Assembly (NCBI RefSeq): GCF_000383915.1
Contig: NZ_KB912942.1
Span: 1,958,561-2,022,560 of the forward strand
Direction: 5' to 3'
Origin: Amycolatopsis benzoatilytica AK 16/65
Lineage (GTDB): Bacteria > Actinomycetota > Actinomycetes > Mycobacteriales > Pseudonocardiaceae
Length of the DNA stretch: 64,000 nt
In this document: piece by piece, positions 42,640 to 50,991 of the stretch
How positions within the stretch are numbered: position 1 is the first letter of the stretch
Layout: each line of letters starts with the position of its first letter
Position numbers and translations under genes: made by a program
Notes under the pieces: generated by a model
Told to the model about the DNA's origin: nothing
Seen by the model: the letters and a program-made list of their open reading frames with translations, nothing else
The model's database searches: none

Positions 42640-43254
42640 TCAGTGCAGCGGCGAGAAGGCAGTCGGAATGGCGATGCTGGAAGTCGCCCGGGCGATGTTC
42701 TCCGGCCCGTTTTCCGGTGGCCAGATCCCTCGCTCGTAGGACTCGCGGCGGATGGCGAGGCGTGCGTCGAGGCTCGGGAACGGCCAGATGTGGGTGATCC
42801 GCGGTGCTCCGTCGAGTCCGTACATCGCGGTGGTGAGCGGAAAAAGCTTGGTGCGTTCGGGCAGTGCGGCTTCCCATCCCGCCATGGTGGGCAGCAGGCC
42901 GCCGACTTTCAGTTCGTAGGTGCGGAATTCGTAGACGTCCCCGAAGCGTCCGGGCTGGACGGGCGGGACGAAGGGGAACGGCGCGTAGCTGCTGACGGTG
43001 AACGAGTCCAGATGCTCGCCGACCCCGAACGGGTCCGAACTGGTGAGGATCCGCTGCCGCTCGTCGGCGAGTGCGCCCGCGTCCTCGAACTCCCGGAGCA
43101 GCAGCACGCGACCGACGATCTCTCCGTGTTCGGTCTCCCAGCAGCCGAGCAGCCTGCCGCGCGCCGCTGGGTTCGCGGCGTAGTCCTCAAGGGCGGGCAG
43201 TGCTTTCGGCACCGTGTAGAGCTTCATCGCGAGATGGGCGAGTTCGTACAGCAC
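42640..43254 (-). CDS. NIPSNAP-family protein
   Basis: 204 aa. Two ferredoxin-like alpha+beta halves; the second has the NIPSNAP pattern VYEFRTYELKVGGLLPTMAGWEAALPER ... GAPRITHIWPFPSLDARLAIRRE. Members often accompany oxygenases in catabolic clusters, role undefined. GTG 43254 has CGGAGG 7 nt upstream; the longer open frame runs through operator and repeat DNA and is rejected. A consensus TATAAT box (43279-43284, minus strand) lies between two TAAGCATGC-type operators, putting the gene in the MarR regulon. Confidence 0.8.
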   Translation of the reverse strand: MLYELAHLAMKLYTVPKALPALEDYAANPAARGRLLGCWETEHGEIVGRVLLLREFEDAGALADERQRILTSSDPFGVGEHLDSFTVSSYAPFPFVPPVQPGRFGDVYEFRTYELKVGGLLPTMAGWEAALPERTKLFPLTTAMYGLDGAPRITHIWPFPSLDARLAIRRESYERGIWPPENGPENIARATSSIAIPTAFSPLH

Positions 43255-43267
43255 TGCGGAACCTCCG

Positions 43268-43303
43268 TAAGCGTGCGCATTATAAGTAAGCATGCTGATG
43301 CTA
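43268..43303 (-). promoter_or_regulatory. NIPSNAP promoter with two MarR-type operator copies
   Basis: Two 19-bp-spaced sites, TAAGCGTGCGCATTATA (43268-43284) and TAAGCATGCTGATGCTA (43287-43303), match the sites flanking the marR and ribBA genes. TATAAT on the minus strand (43279-43284) lies at the edge of the first site, so occupancy would block RNA polymerase. Confidence 0.75.
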
Positions 43304-43367
43304 GTAGGATTGACAACGTCCGGTCCACGGCCACGTTGGCAGCGAAACGAACCCCGGCCCCGACCAC

Positions 43368-43445
43368 CCCAATGTGGCATTGGGTGCGTCAGATGCACCC
43401 AATGCCACATTGGGTGCGGCAGATGCACCCAATGTGGCATTGGGG
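43368..43445. repeat. Tandem 30-bp palindromic repeat (about 2.6 units)
   Basis: Units start at 43368, 43398 and 43428. Each contains CCCAATG-N3-CATTGGG; units are joined by TGCGTCAGATGCA or TGCGGCAGATGCA. The centre alternates between TGG and CCA, so neighbouring hairpins are inverted relative to each other. It lies 66 bp beyond the operators. Together with them it fills the 313-bp gap (43255-43567). Confidence 0.8.
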
Positions 43446-43567
43446 CGCTCGGGGCGTGGGCAACCGGGGCGGTAGGGTCGCACGCGCCCCTCGGAGTCGA
43501 TTCGCACGCCGCCTAACGTGACCGGCTGAATGATCGGTTCCGGGCGATATCGGCCGCGGAGCTCGGT

Positions 43568-44503
43568 TCACCATCGGAAGGCGAGCGGTTGCCCGGCAGC
43601 GGGTCCATCCGGCACCGGCCCGGTGTGCCGGACGAAGCCCTTGCCGGGCACGTCGAGTTCGCCCGCCAGCCAGTTCGCTGCGCCGATCAGGCGCGGCAGA
43701 TCGATCCCGGTATCCACATCGGACAGTTCGAGAAGCTGTACGGCGTCCTCGGTGCACACGCCGCCGCCCGCTGCGCCGGGCATGGCCGGGTGCCCGCCGC
43801 TGCCGGCGAGCGCGGTGTCGATGTTTCGCACGCCCAGGTCGAGCAGGGGGAGCAGGGCGGCCAGGCCCATGCCGCGGGCGTCGTGGATCTGCACGGTGAG
43901 GTTCTCCGCCGGAATGTGCGTGAGCGCGGCGGTGACGAGTGCGCGGATCTGCGGCGGCGCCGCGTAGCCGGACGAGTCGGCCAGAATCCAGCGGTCCACC
44001 CCGAGGTCGAGAAGCCGCCGGGCCAGCGGTTCCAGTTCGTCGGCGCCGCGGGCGGGTCCGGCCGGTCCGCCCCAGGCGAAGATCACGTACGTGCCGAGCT
44101 GGATCCGGTGGCCGGCGGCGTAACCGGCCATCCGTTCGAGCTCGGCCAGCGAGTCCATTGTGGAGCGACCGATGTTGGCGCGGGCGAAGTCCTCGTCTGC
44201 CGACAGCAGGAACGACGCGCTGTCCGCGCCCGCGTCGATCGCGCGTGCCAGGCCGCGGAGGTTGCCGACACAGCAGCCGAGGTGCAGATCCGGTGCGCGC
44301 GGGACCGCCGCGAACACCTCCTCGGCGTCGGCGAGTCCTTTGATCAGGTCGGGCCGCACGAACGAGGACAGCTCGAACGCGCGCACCCCCGCGTCGACCA
44401 GCCGTCGTACGAGCTCGATCTTGACCTCGGTCGGCACGACGTGGTCCTGGAAAGTCAGGCGTGGCGCGATTTCGCGAAGACGCACCGAGGTGGGCTCAGA
44501 CAT
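43568..44503 (-). CDS. HMG-CoA lyase-like protein with altered catalytic residues
   Basis: 311 aa TIM-barrel protein of the HMGL-like family. Overall similarity to HMG-CoA lyase is clear, but key positions differ from the human enzyme as I recall it. PRDGLQNE becomes PRLTFQDH (metal Asp lost, Arg kept). HCHD becomes QIHD (one metal His lost). GGCP becomes GGHP (catalytic Cys lost). GASGN becomes GAAGG (metal Asn lost). Either it acts on another substrate with a new metal site or it has lost lyase activity. Last gene of the operon; overlaps the CoA-ligase gene by 8 bp. Confidence 0.82.
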   Translation of the reverse strand: MSEPTSVRLREIAPRLTFQDHVVPTEVKIELVRRLVDAGVRAFELSSFVRPDLIKGLADAEEVFAAVPRAPDLHLGCCVGNLRGLARAIDAGADSASFLLSADEDFARANIGRSTMDSLAELERMAGYAAGHRIQLGTYVIFAWGGPAGPARGADELEPLARRLLDLGVDRWILADSSGYAAPPQIRALVTAALTHIPAENLTVQIHDARGMGLAALLPLLDLGVRNIDTALAGSGGHPAMPGAAGGGVCTEDAVQLLELSDVDTGIDLPRLIGAANWLAGELDVPGKGFVRHTGPVPDGPAAGQPLAFRW

Positions 44504-46094
44504 GACGAGTCGGGGCGAATCCGGCGGCCTGTGCGTCCCAAGCCTCCCCCCGGCCTTGGCCGCGCAGGTCGGTCTTGCGCACCTTGCCGGTCGGCGTTAC
44601 CGGCAGCTGGTCGAGGACGCGGTAGTACCGGGGGACCATGAAGTGCGGAAGAGAACGGTCGCAGTGCGCGAACAGTCCGGCGAAGTCCAGCTGCCGCCCG
44701 GATTCCACCTGCAGCACAGCGAGGACCTCGTCCTCGCCCAGCTCAGAGGGAGTGGCGACGGCCGCCGCCGCGACCACTCCGGAGTAAGCGAGCAGGACCG
44801 ATTCGACCTCGTGCGAGGAGATGTTCTCGCCGCGCCGGCGCAGGGCGTCCTTCTTGCGGTCGATGAAGTAGAAGTACCCGTCCTCGTCGGTGCGGCCGAG
44901 GTCCCCGGTGTGCCACCAGAGGTCTTTCATGGTGGCGAGGGTGGCTTCGGGCTCGCCGCGGTAGCCGGAGAACATGATGTCCGCCTCGCGTGGCCGGTAC
45001 ACGATCTCCCCGGCTTGGCCGGGCGCCGCGCGGTTCCCCGACTCGTCGTGGACTTCGAGGATCGACGACTCGGTGGGCAGCCCGATCGAGCCGATCTTGC
45101 GGGCGGCCAACGGGTTGTAGAGGACGTTCTTGATTTCGGTGAGCCCGTAGCCCTCCACGACGTGGATTCCGAACCGTTCCTCGAACGGTTCCAGCACCTG
45201 GGCAGGCGCGGGCGCGGCGAAAACGCGCTTCACCCGGTGGTCGCGGTCGCGCTCGGACGGCGGCTGGGCCAGCAGGACCGGCAGGATGGAGCCCAGCGCG
45301 TTGAACTGGGTGACCTCGCCGGCGCGGATCTCGTCCCAGAACCGGCGGGCGGAGAACCGGCGGCCGAGCACCACGGTGGCCCCCGCGAACAAGCCGTGCA
45401 GGGTGATGTTGACCTGGGCGGCGCCGTGGAACAGCGGCAGGCAGGTGTACAGCCGCTCGTCGGCGGCGGTGCCCATCTGCTGCGCGCATTCCTTGGCGGC
45501 GACGACCTGCATGCGGTTCGGGTACACGACTCCCTTGCTGCGGCCGGTGGTGCCGGAGGTGAGCATGACCGCCACCGGATCGGCGGGGCCGACCCGCGGA
45601 AGCTCGCGGGCCGGGTCGCCGGAGGCGAGCAGTTCCGGCCAGCCCAGCACCCGCAGCCCCGGCGGAATGCGGCCGGGCGCGGCGTCGTCGAGCACTACGA
45701 GCGTGGTCAGCGCCTGCGGCGGCTCGGGGAGGTCGGCGACGAGGTCGAGCAACGCGGGCTCGGTGACGAGGACCCGCACGCCGGTACTGCGCAGCGCGTG
45801 GTCGAGGAACTGTCCCTTGTAGGCGGTGTTGACCGGGACCTCGACGAGCCCGGCGCGGGCGGCGCCGAACCAGGCGAGGAGGTATTCGCAGCGGTTGGGC
45901 AGGAGAATGCCGACGGAGTCGCCCGGCTCGGCACCGGTGGCGAGCAGACCGCGCGCGACCTGGGACACCGCCTGGTCCAGCTCGCCGTAGGTCAGCTCGG
46001 CGCCGTCGACCACGAGCGCGGGTTTGTCCGGGTGCTGCCGTGCTCGGGCGGCGATCAGCCCGCTGACGGTCTCCGCGGCGAGATCTCCGGTCAT
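44496..46094 (-). CDS. AMP-forming acyl-CoA ligase (CaiC-like)
   Basis: 532 aa ANL-superfamily ligase. AMP-binding loop VMLTSGTTGRSKGVVYPN near residues 176-193; YGLTE near 300; WWHTGDLGRTDEDGYFYFIDRKKDALRRRGENIS near 385-418; final lysine region PVTPTGKVRKTDLR. It activates a carboxylate to the acyl-CoA through an acyl-adenylate. Closest general type is crotonobetaine/carnitine- and medium-chain acyl-CoA ligases. ATG 46094 follows AAGGAG and overlaps the monooxygenase stop (ATGA). Confidence 0.92.
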   Translation of the reverse strand: MTGDLAAETVSGLIAARARQHPDKPALVVDGAELTYGELDQAVSQVARGLLATGAEPGDSVGILLPNRCEYLLAWFGAARAGLVEVPVNTAYKGQFLDHALRSTGVRVLVTEPALLDLVADLPEPPQALTTLVVLDDAAPGRIPPGLRVLGWPELLASGDPARELPRVGPADPVAVMLTSGTTGRSKGVVYPNRMQVVAAKECAQQMGTAADERLYTCLPLFHGAAQVNITLHGLFAGATVVLGRRFSARRFWDEIRAGEVTQFNALGSILPVLLAQPPSERDRDHRVKRVFAAPAPAQVLEPFEERFGIHVVEGYGLTEIKNVLYNPLAARKIGSIGLPTESSILEVHDESGNRAAPGQAGEIVYRPREADIMFSGYRGEPEATLATMKDLWWHTGDLGRTDEDGYFYFIDRKKDALRRRGENISSHEVESVLLAYSGVVAAAAVATPSELGEDEVLAVLQVESGRQLDFAGLFAHCDRSLPHFMVPRYYRVLDQLPVTPTGKVRKTDLRGQGRGEAWDAQAAGFAPTRHV

Positions 46095-47113
46095 GCCAGC
46101 TCCTTCTTGACCCTGGCGAGGAATCCTTCGAGAGCCGGGTCCCACGCCGCCTCGGCGCCGGTCGTCACCAGGAACGCGTCGACACCGAGATCACGATAGG
46201 TGCCGAGGGCGTTCAGGAGGCGCTCCTCGGTGCCGACCAGCGCCTGCGAGTTGGCGAACCCGCCCAGCAGCTTCGTCAGCCCGGTCCAGAAGCAGTCGTC
46301 GTGCAGTTCTTCGTCGGTCAGCGCGAGCGCACGCTGCCGCCCGACCGAGGTGTCGGACGACGACGAACGCAGGAATTTCCCGGCGGCTTCGGCGATCTGC
46401 CGCTCCGCCGCGCGCGCTCGGGCCCAGGCGTCGTCGTCGGTGTCGCCGAGGAAGAGGCGCAGGCTCAAGGAGAACCGCATTTTCCGGCGGTAGCCCTCGG
46501 CGGCGGCCCGGACGCGGTCGATGCGTTCCTTCGTGCCCGCGAACGGCTCGCCCCAGAGCATGTACAGGTCGGCGTGGCGGGCGCCGAAGTCGACCGCGTC
46601 GTCGCTTTCGCCGCCCATGAAGATCGGCACCTGGCCCTGCACCGGCTTGGTCAGGATCTTCACCGCGTCGGCGGTGTAGTACTCGCCGCGGTGGTCGAAC
46701 TGCTCGGTCGAAGTCCAGGTGCGCCGGACCACGTCGAGGTACTCGACTGCGCGCCGGTAGCGCCCGGCCTTGGGCAGATCGTCGGATTCGCGGCGGAGGT
46801 CCTTGTCCGAGCCGCCGACGACCACGTTGACCGCCAGCCGCCCGCGGGCCAGCACGTCGAGCGTCGCGAAGTAGCGGGCGGCGGCGGCCGGCGGCATGAC
46901 CCCGGGGCGGTGCGCGACGATCGGCGAGAACTTTTCGGTGAGCGCGAGGGCGAACGGCGCGGTCGCGTGGTTGTGCGGCCAGGTCGAGGAGTACCCGACC
47001 AGGACGCGGTCGATCACCTCCGAGCGGTCCAGTTCCGTTACCCGAGCGATCATTTCGTCCGGGCCGGTCTCGCCCGCTTCGAGGGGCTGCAGCCCGGTGA
47101 AGAATTCGACCAT
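46091..47113 (-). CDS. LLM-class flavin monooxygenase, SsuD-like
   Basis: 340 aa. Resembles FMNH2-dependent alkanesulfonate-type monooxygenases: VEFFTGLQPL start, AHRPGVMPPAAAARYFATLDVLARGRLAVNVVVGGSDKDLRREG-like region (here RRESDD), and VPIFMGGESDDAVDFGARHADLYMLWGE. It would use reduced FMN from the flavin reductase at 49915-50391, under the same MarR operators. ATG 47113 has AAGGAGG. Substrate need not be a sulfonate; this family also desulfurises, denitrates and cleaves C-N or C-C bonds. Confidence 0.88.
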   Translation of the reverse strand: MVEFFTGLQPLEAGETGPDEMIARVTELDRSEVIDRVLVGYSSTWPHNHATAPFALALTEKFSPIVAHRPGVMPPAAAARYFATLDVLARGRLAVNVVVGGSDKDLRRESDDLPKAGRYRRAVEYLDVVRRTWTSTEQFDHRGEYYTADAVKILTKPVQGQVPIFMGGESDDAVDFGARHADLYMLWGEPFAGTKERIDRVRAAAEGYRRKMRFSLSLRLFLGDTDDDAWARARAAERQIAEAAGKFLRSSSSDTSVGRQRALALTDEELHDDCFWTGLTKLLGGFANSQALVGTEERLLNALGTYRDLGVDAFLVTTGAEAAWDPALEGFLARVKKELA

Positions 47114-47123
47114 CAGGTCCTCC

Positions 47124-47597
47124 TTAGTGGTGTGCCAGCCAGGCATGGTGCTTGGCGAAGTGGTCGGGCCGCCGGGTGCGGAGTTCGGCGCTGGCGGAAG
47201 CCAGCGCCACGGTGTCGCCGGCGAGAGTCATCCGCGCGGAGACCTCCCAGCGCCTGCCCGCGTGGCTGTCGATCCGCGCCGTCACCTCCAGCGGCCGTTC
47301 GACGGGAATCGGGACGTGGTAGGAGATGTGCAGCGATTTCGTGACCAGACGGGCCTCGCCGCGCAGAGCGACGACGTTCAGCACGTCGTCGAACACCGCC
47401 GCGGTCCAGCCGCCGTGCGCGACCTCGGGTCCGCCGTGCCAGTGCCGCGGGCAGACGACGTCGAATGTCGTCGCGCCCTCGCCGGCGTGCGCGGTCTCGA
47501 TGCCGAGACGGCAGCGGTCGTCCGGGGCGCAGCCGCCGCACAGCAGTCGTCCCGACGGCGACGGGCCGATCCGGAAGTCGTCCTCGCGCTCACTCAT
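47124..47597 (-). CDS. PaaI/hotdog-fold thioesterase-like protein
   Basis: 157 aa. Hotdog-fold pattern with HGGPEVAHGGWTAAVFDDVLNVVAL (HGG/helix) and SLHISYHVPIPVERPLEVTARI. Two CxxC-like cysteines occur near the N-terminus (LCGGCAPDDRCRLG), found in a subset of these proteins. Predicted to hydrolyse acyl-CoA intermediates. Its start overlaps the Ldh-type dehydrogenase stop, so it is translationally coupled. Confidence 0.82.
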   Translation of the reverse strand: MSEREDDFRIGPSPSGRLLCGGCAPDDRCRLGIETAHAGEGATTFDVVCPRHWHGGPEVAHGGWTAAVFDDVLNVVALRGEARLVTKSLHISYHVPIPVERPLEVTARIDSHAGRRWEVSARMTLAGDTVALASASAELRTRRPDHFAKHHAWLAHH

Positions 47598-48579
47598 CCG
47601 CGGCCTTTCGCAGCGCCGTGACGACCGTGTCCGGCACGTCGATCGCGCCGCGCCGCAACGCCTCCTCGCGGCAGGCAGCGGACCGGTCGAACGGCACGCG
47701 GACGGCGGGACCCCTTTCCGCGGGCCGGGTCGCCCGGATCGACGCGGCGTACTCGCTGACGCGACGGCGGTAGTCGTCGGCGTCGGTGAGGGCGGCCGGA
47801 TCGACCAGCAGTACGAAGAACCCGCAGTCGGAGATCCCCGGCGGGGCCGCGGCCGCGCCGCTCATCATGCCGAGCAACTGCACCACCATGGCCAGCCCGG
47901 AACCCTTGTGCGCGCCCCAGACGCCGAACGCTCCGCCCAGCGCCGCCGCCGGGTCGAGGGTGGGCGCCCCGGAAGCGTCGAATGCCTGGCCCTCTTCGAG
48001 TTTCTCGCCGAGCCGCGCCTTCAACACCACCTCGCCGTACATCACCGCGGAGGTGCCGATGTCCCAGATGACCGGCGTGGGCGCGGCGGGGAATCCGAAC
48101 GCGATCGGGTTGGTGCCGAACCGTCCCTCGGTGCCGCCGTGCGGGGCGACGACCGCGGGTCCGCTGCCCGCGATCATCCCGGCGAGCCCGGCCGCGGCGG
48201 CCTTCTCCAGGTAGTAGGAGAACATGCCGGTGTACCAGGTGTTGCGGGCGCCGACGACCGCCATGCCCTGCCCGCGGGCCTTCTCCATCGCCAGGTCCAG
48301 CGCCCGCATGCCGACCAGGTAGCCCACCTGGTCCCCGCCGTCGAGCGTCGCTGACACTGGAGTCTCCGCGAGTACCCGGATCGGCCGCGGCGGCGCTGCC
48401 GCGGCGCGGATGCGCTCCACAATGGACAGCGCGCGGGCGAGGCCGCCGAACGTCAGCCCGCGCAGTTCGCAGTCGAGCAGATGATCGGCGATCACGGCGG
48501 CCTCGTCCGGCGAGTGGCCGGCGCGGGTCATCGCGGCCAGCACGAGGCCGTGGGCGTCGGTCAGGGGCAAGGTGGTCAT
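47590..48579 (-). CDS. Ldh-family (malate/L-lactate dehydrogenase-type) oxidoreductase
   Basis: 329 aa. Type II Ldh/YlbC family, NAD(P)-dependent 2-hydroxyacid or ketoacid reductase: HLLDCELRGLTFGGLARAL at the start, VGARNTWYTGMFSYYLEKAAAAGLAGM, then GTNPIAFGFP and GVWGAHKGSGLAMVVQLLGMMSGA. The canonical substrate histidine of the SHGxxR-type motif is not obvious: the usual (R)SHG near residue 45 reads LRGLTFGGLAR. Family members include malate, sulfolactate and ureidoglycolate dehydrogenases. ATG 48579 overlaps the MFS stop. Confidence 0.85.
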   Translation of the reverse strand: MTTLPLTDAHGLVLAAMTRAGHSPDEAAVIADHLLDCELRGLTFGGLARALSIVERIRAAAAPPRPIRVLAETPVSATLDGGDQVGYLVGMRALDLAMEKARGQGMAVVGARNTWYTGMFSYYLEKAAAAGLAGMIAGSGPAVVAPHGGTEGRFGTNPIAFGFPAAPTPVIWDIGTSAVMYGEVVLKARLGEKLEEGQAFDASGAPTLDPAAALGGAFGVWGAHKGSGLAMVVQLLGMMSGAAAAPPGISDCGFFVLLVDPAALTDADDYRRRVSEYAASIRATRPAERGPAVRVPFDRSAACREEALRRGAIDVPDTVVTALRKAADE

Positions 48580-49877
48580 GAGCTGGACTCCGCGGTCAGG
48601 GGAAGGGCGGACGGGGAAGGTGCGGCGGTTCGCGCCGCGCGGCGGGCGAGCGCGAACGCGGCGAGCGCGCTGACGGCTGCCGCGGCCGCCAACAAGTACG
48701 CGGGGGAGCGGGGGTCGCCGGTCAACTCGACCAATGCCTGGCAGATGAACACTGCCGAACCGCCGAGGACGCCGACGGTCACGTTGTAGGAGATGCCGAC
48801 GAGCCGGCCGCGCCTGCGCACCGGAATGAGCTGGACGTAGGTGATCGGCGCGACGCCCGAGTAGAACGCCGGGCCGGCCGACAGCACCACGGTGCAGACG
48901 ATGATCAGCCACAGGGGCGGGGCGCTGGCCAAGACGGCGAACATCGGGTAGCTCACCACGAGCACAGCGAGCGAGGACGCCAGCAGGACCTTCGGGCGGC
49001 CTCGCCAGTCTGAAGCGCGGCCGCCGGCGAGTACCAGAAAGATCCCGGCCAGCAGCGCGAGCGCGATCACCGCGGTCGCGGCGACGGCGGACAGGCGCAG
49101 CTGGATGAGGTAGCTCTGCACATAGGTGTAAACCAGGTAGATGCCGACGATGTGCAGCACGGACACGCCGACGAGCAGCAGCACCGGGGACCATTGCCGG
49201 TCCGTTCCCTGGCCGGAAGCGGCCGGCCGGTTGCGAGCGTCGAGGAACTCCGGAGTCTCGCCGAACCGGCTGCGCAGGTAGAGGCCGATCCCGCCGATGG
49301 GGAATGCCAGCAGGAATGGCACCCGCCAGCCCCACGCGAGCAGCTGCGCCGGAGTCAGCGCGGCGTTCAGCGACAGCACGACGATCGCGCCCAGCAGGAA
49401 TCCGGCGAGGCTCCCGACCTGCACCCGGCTCGACAGCGCGCCGCGCCGGTGCGGCGGGGCGAACTCGGCGACGTAGATGATCGCCGTGGTGAACTCGCCG
49501 CCGCCGGCCAGACCCTGGGCGAACCGCAGCAGCACCAGGAGGATCGGGGCGGCGATGCCGATCGTCCCGGTCGAGGGCAGCAGGCCGATCAGCGTGCTGC
49601 CGCCGGCCATCAGCAGCAGCGACGCCACGAGTGCGGGGCGCCGGCCGAGCCGGTCCGCGAGCGGGCCGAAGACCAGCGCGCCCGCGGGACGCGCCAGGAA
49701 CGCCGAGCCGAACACCGCGAACGACGACAGCAGGCCGACTCCGGCGCTAGCGGCCGGGAAGAAGACCTTCGCCAGGACGGCGGAGAGGAACCCGTAGACG
49801 GCGTAGTCGTAGGTCTCCACCGTGTTGCCGACCGCCGCCGCGAGCGTGGTGCGTCTTGCTTCTGCCGAAGTGGTCAT
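48576..49877 (-). CDS. MFS transporter, metabolite:H+ symporter (MHS) type
   Basis: 433 aa with 12 predicted membrane helices. GNTVETYDYAVYGFLSAVLAKVFFP at the N-terminus and GPLADRLGRRPALVASLLLM (loop 2-3 signature) plus FAQGLAGGGEFTTAIIYVAEFAPPHRRG identify the MHS family of organic acid/proton symporters (citrate, shikimate, proline/betaine types). It likely brings in the compound processed by the downstream genes, which it leads in the operon. About 37 bp separate its start from the flavin reductase stop. Confidence 0.9.
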   Translation of the reverse strand: MTTSAEARRTTLAAAVGNTVETYDYAVYGFLSAVLAKVFFPAASAGVGLLSSFAVFGSAFLARPAGALVFGPLADRLGRRPALVASLLLMAGGSTLIGLLPSTGTIGIAAPILLVLLRFAQGLAGGGEFTTAIIYVAEFAPPHRRGALSSRVQVGSLAGFLLGAIVVLSLNAALTPAQLLAWGWRVPFLLAFPIGGIGLYLRSRFGETPEFLDARNRPAASGQGTDRQWSPVLLLVGVSVLHIVGIYLVYTYVQSYLIQLRLSAVAATAVIALALLAGIFLVLAGGRASDWRGRPKVLLASSLAVLVVSYPMFAVLASAPPLWLIIVCTVVLSAGPAFYSGVAPITYVQLIPVRRRGRLVGISYNVTVGVLGGSAVFICQALVELTGDPRSPAYLLAAAAAVSALAAFALARRAARTAAPSPSALPLTAESSS

Positions 49878-49914
49878 GACCTGCCTCTCCGTTGAGGGTG
49901 ACCGAACGGGCGGC

Positions 49915-50391
49915 TCAGGCCGCGAGGTGGTGGTACTGGCTGCGGAAGAACAGCAGCGGATCCGCCGTCGCGTCGGCGGCCAGATCGTCGACGCGGCCGA
50001 GGACGAGGTGGTGGTCGCCGGCGTCGTGCACGGCCTCGATCGTGCAGGCGATCCAAGCCACCGCGCCGTCGAGCACCGGATCGCCGTGCGGCCCGGGCCG
50101 CCAGCTCACGCCGGCGAACTTGTCCCCGCCGGAGACCGAGAGCGCGCGGCAGACGTCCTCCTGCCCGGCGGCGAGGACGTTGGCGCAGAAAGTGCCGCGC
50201 CGGGCGAGCGCCGGGAACGTCGAGGACGTCTTGCCGGGCAGGAACGCCACCAGCGGCGGATCGAGCGAAACCGACGTGAACGACGAGACGGCCATGCCTG
50301 CCGGCCGGTCGTCCGCGTCCCGCCCGGTGATCGCCACGACGCCGCTGGGGAAGTGCCCCAGAGCGGAGCGGAATCGAGCTGATGTAAGCAT
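49915..50391 (-). CDS. Flavin reductase (FMN-binding split barrel)
   Basis: 158 aa. FRSALGHFPSGVVAITG, GMAVSSFTSVSLDPPLVAFLPGKTSSTFPAL and AGDHHLVLGRVDDL match the HpaC-like family. It reduces FMN with NAD(P)H for the SsuD-like monooxygenase. The ATG at 50391 lies inside an operator copy and no ribosome site precedes it, but a -10-like TATGGT ends 6 nt upstream, with TTGCAT 17 nt further; the mRNA is probably leaderless. It heads the operon running to the HMGL-like gene. Unlike the reductase at 23196, it has no extra domain. Confidence 0.87.
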   Translation of the reverse strand: MLTSARFRSALGHFPSGVVAITGRDADDRPAGMAVSSFTSVSLDPPLVAFLPGKTSSTFPALARRGTFCANVLAAGQEDVCRALSVSGGDKFAGVSWRPGPHGDPVLDGAVAWIACTIEAVHDAGDHHLVLGRVDDLAADATADPLLFFRSQYHHLAA

Positions 50392-50438
50392 GCTGACACC
50401 ATATAAGCGTGCGGATACGAATGCAAGCATGCTGATGC
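50385..50438. promoter_or_regulatory. Three tandem MarR-type operators in the divergent marR/flavin reductase promoter
   Basis: TAAGCATGCTGACAC (50385), TAAGCGTGCGGATAC (50404) and CAAGCATGCTGATGC (50424) are direct repeats at 19- and 20-bp spacing. The first overlaps the flavin reductase start codon and the other two cover its promoter. Arrangement suggests cooperative repression and marR autoregulation. Confidence 0.8.
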
Positions 50439-50469
50439 CTGCGCGCGCCCGGCGTTCTACGCTGCGGGG

Positions 50470-50991
50470 GTGACCGATCCCTTGCCTTACCTAGATCCGT
50501 TCGACGACGGCCGTTCCCCCGCCCGCGCGGCGACCGGCATGGACGAGGCGTCCTCCTTGATCGACGCCGTGTTCCGGTTCGAGCGCGCGGTCTCGCGGAT
50601 CGGGAATGCGCGGCTGCGACCGTGGAACATGACGTTGTCCAGCTACACCGCGCTGCGAATCCTTGCCAACCGGCCGCATCTCACGCTGGCTCAGCTGTCG
50701 CGCCGGTGCTACGCGCGTCCGCAGACGATGACGCGCATCGTGGCGCAGATGGAGAAGCGCGGGTTCGTCGCCCGGAGCGCGCACCCGGAAAGCGAGCGGG
50801 CGCTCTCGCTGGAGGTCACCGCGGCCGGGCTCGCCGCACTCGAAGAGATGGGTGCGGAGGTGCTCAGGATCAGCGACACGCTGGGGGCGGTTCTCGGTCG
50901 GGAGGAGATCGTCGCCGCCGACCAGCAGCTGCGTCGGGCGGCTCTGGTCGTCGAGGGCGAGCTTCGGGAGATGGAACGCGGCGGAGAGTAA
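50470..50991 (+). CDS. MarR-family transcriptional regulator
   Basis: 173 aa. Winged helix at about residues 55-120: LSSYTALRILANRPHLTLAQLSRRCYARPQTMTRIVAQMEKRGFVARSAHPESERALSLEVTAAG, including the MarR wing. GTG 50470 is 6 nt after a TACGCT -10-like box, so its mRNA is also likely leaderless. Its stop codon TAA is the first three bases of the next operator copy. MarR proteins usually repress and release DNA on binding phenolic or acidic ligands, here probably the pathway substrate or its CoA ester. Confidence 0.9.
   Translation: MTDPLPYLDPFDDGRSPARAATGMDEASSLIDAVFRFERAVSRIGNARLRPWNMTLSSYTALRILANRPHLTLAQLSRRCYARPQTMTRIVAQMEKRGFVARSAHPESERALSLEVTAAGLAALEEMGAEVLRISDTLGAVLGREEIVAADQQLRRAALVVEGELREMERGGE

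Noticed and set aside
42640..43440. Longer NIPSNAP protein beginning with repeated PHW-VHL residues
   Set aside because: The extension is a translation of the tandem repeat and operators; a GTG with CGGAGG at 43254 is a much better start.
43368..43445. Tandem 30-bp units as a possible CRISPR array
   Set aside because: Fewer than three units, no variable spacers, each unit is a palindrome, and no cas gene is near.
38582..47113. TSUP sulfite exporter, SsuD-like monooxygenase and Ldh (sulfolactate dehydrogenase family) as an organosulfonate degradation pathway
   Set aside because: The genes lie in different operons with different operators, each family has many non-sulfur members, and no sulfonate transporter or desulfonating lyase is present.
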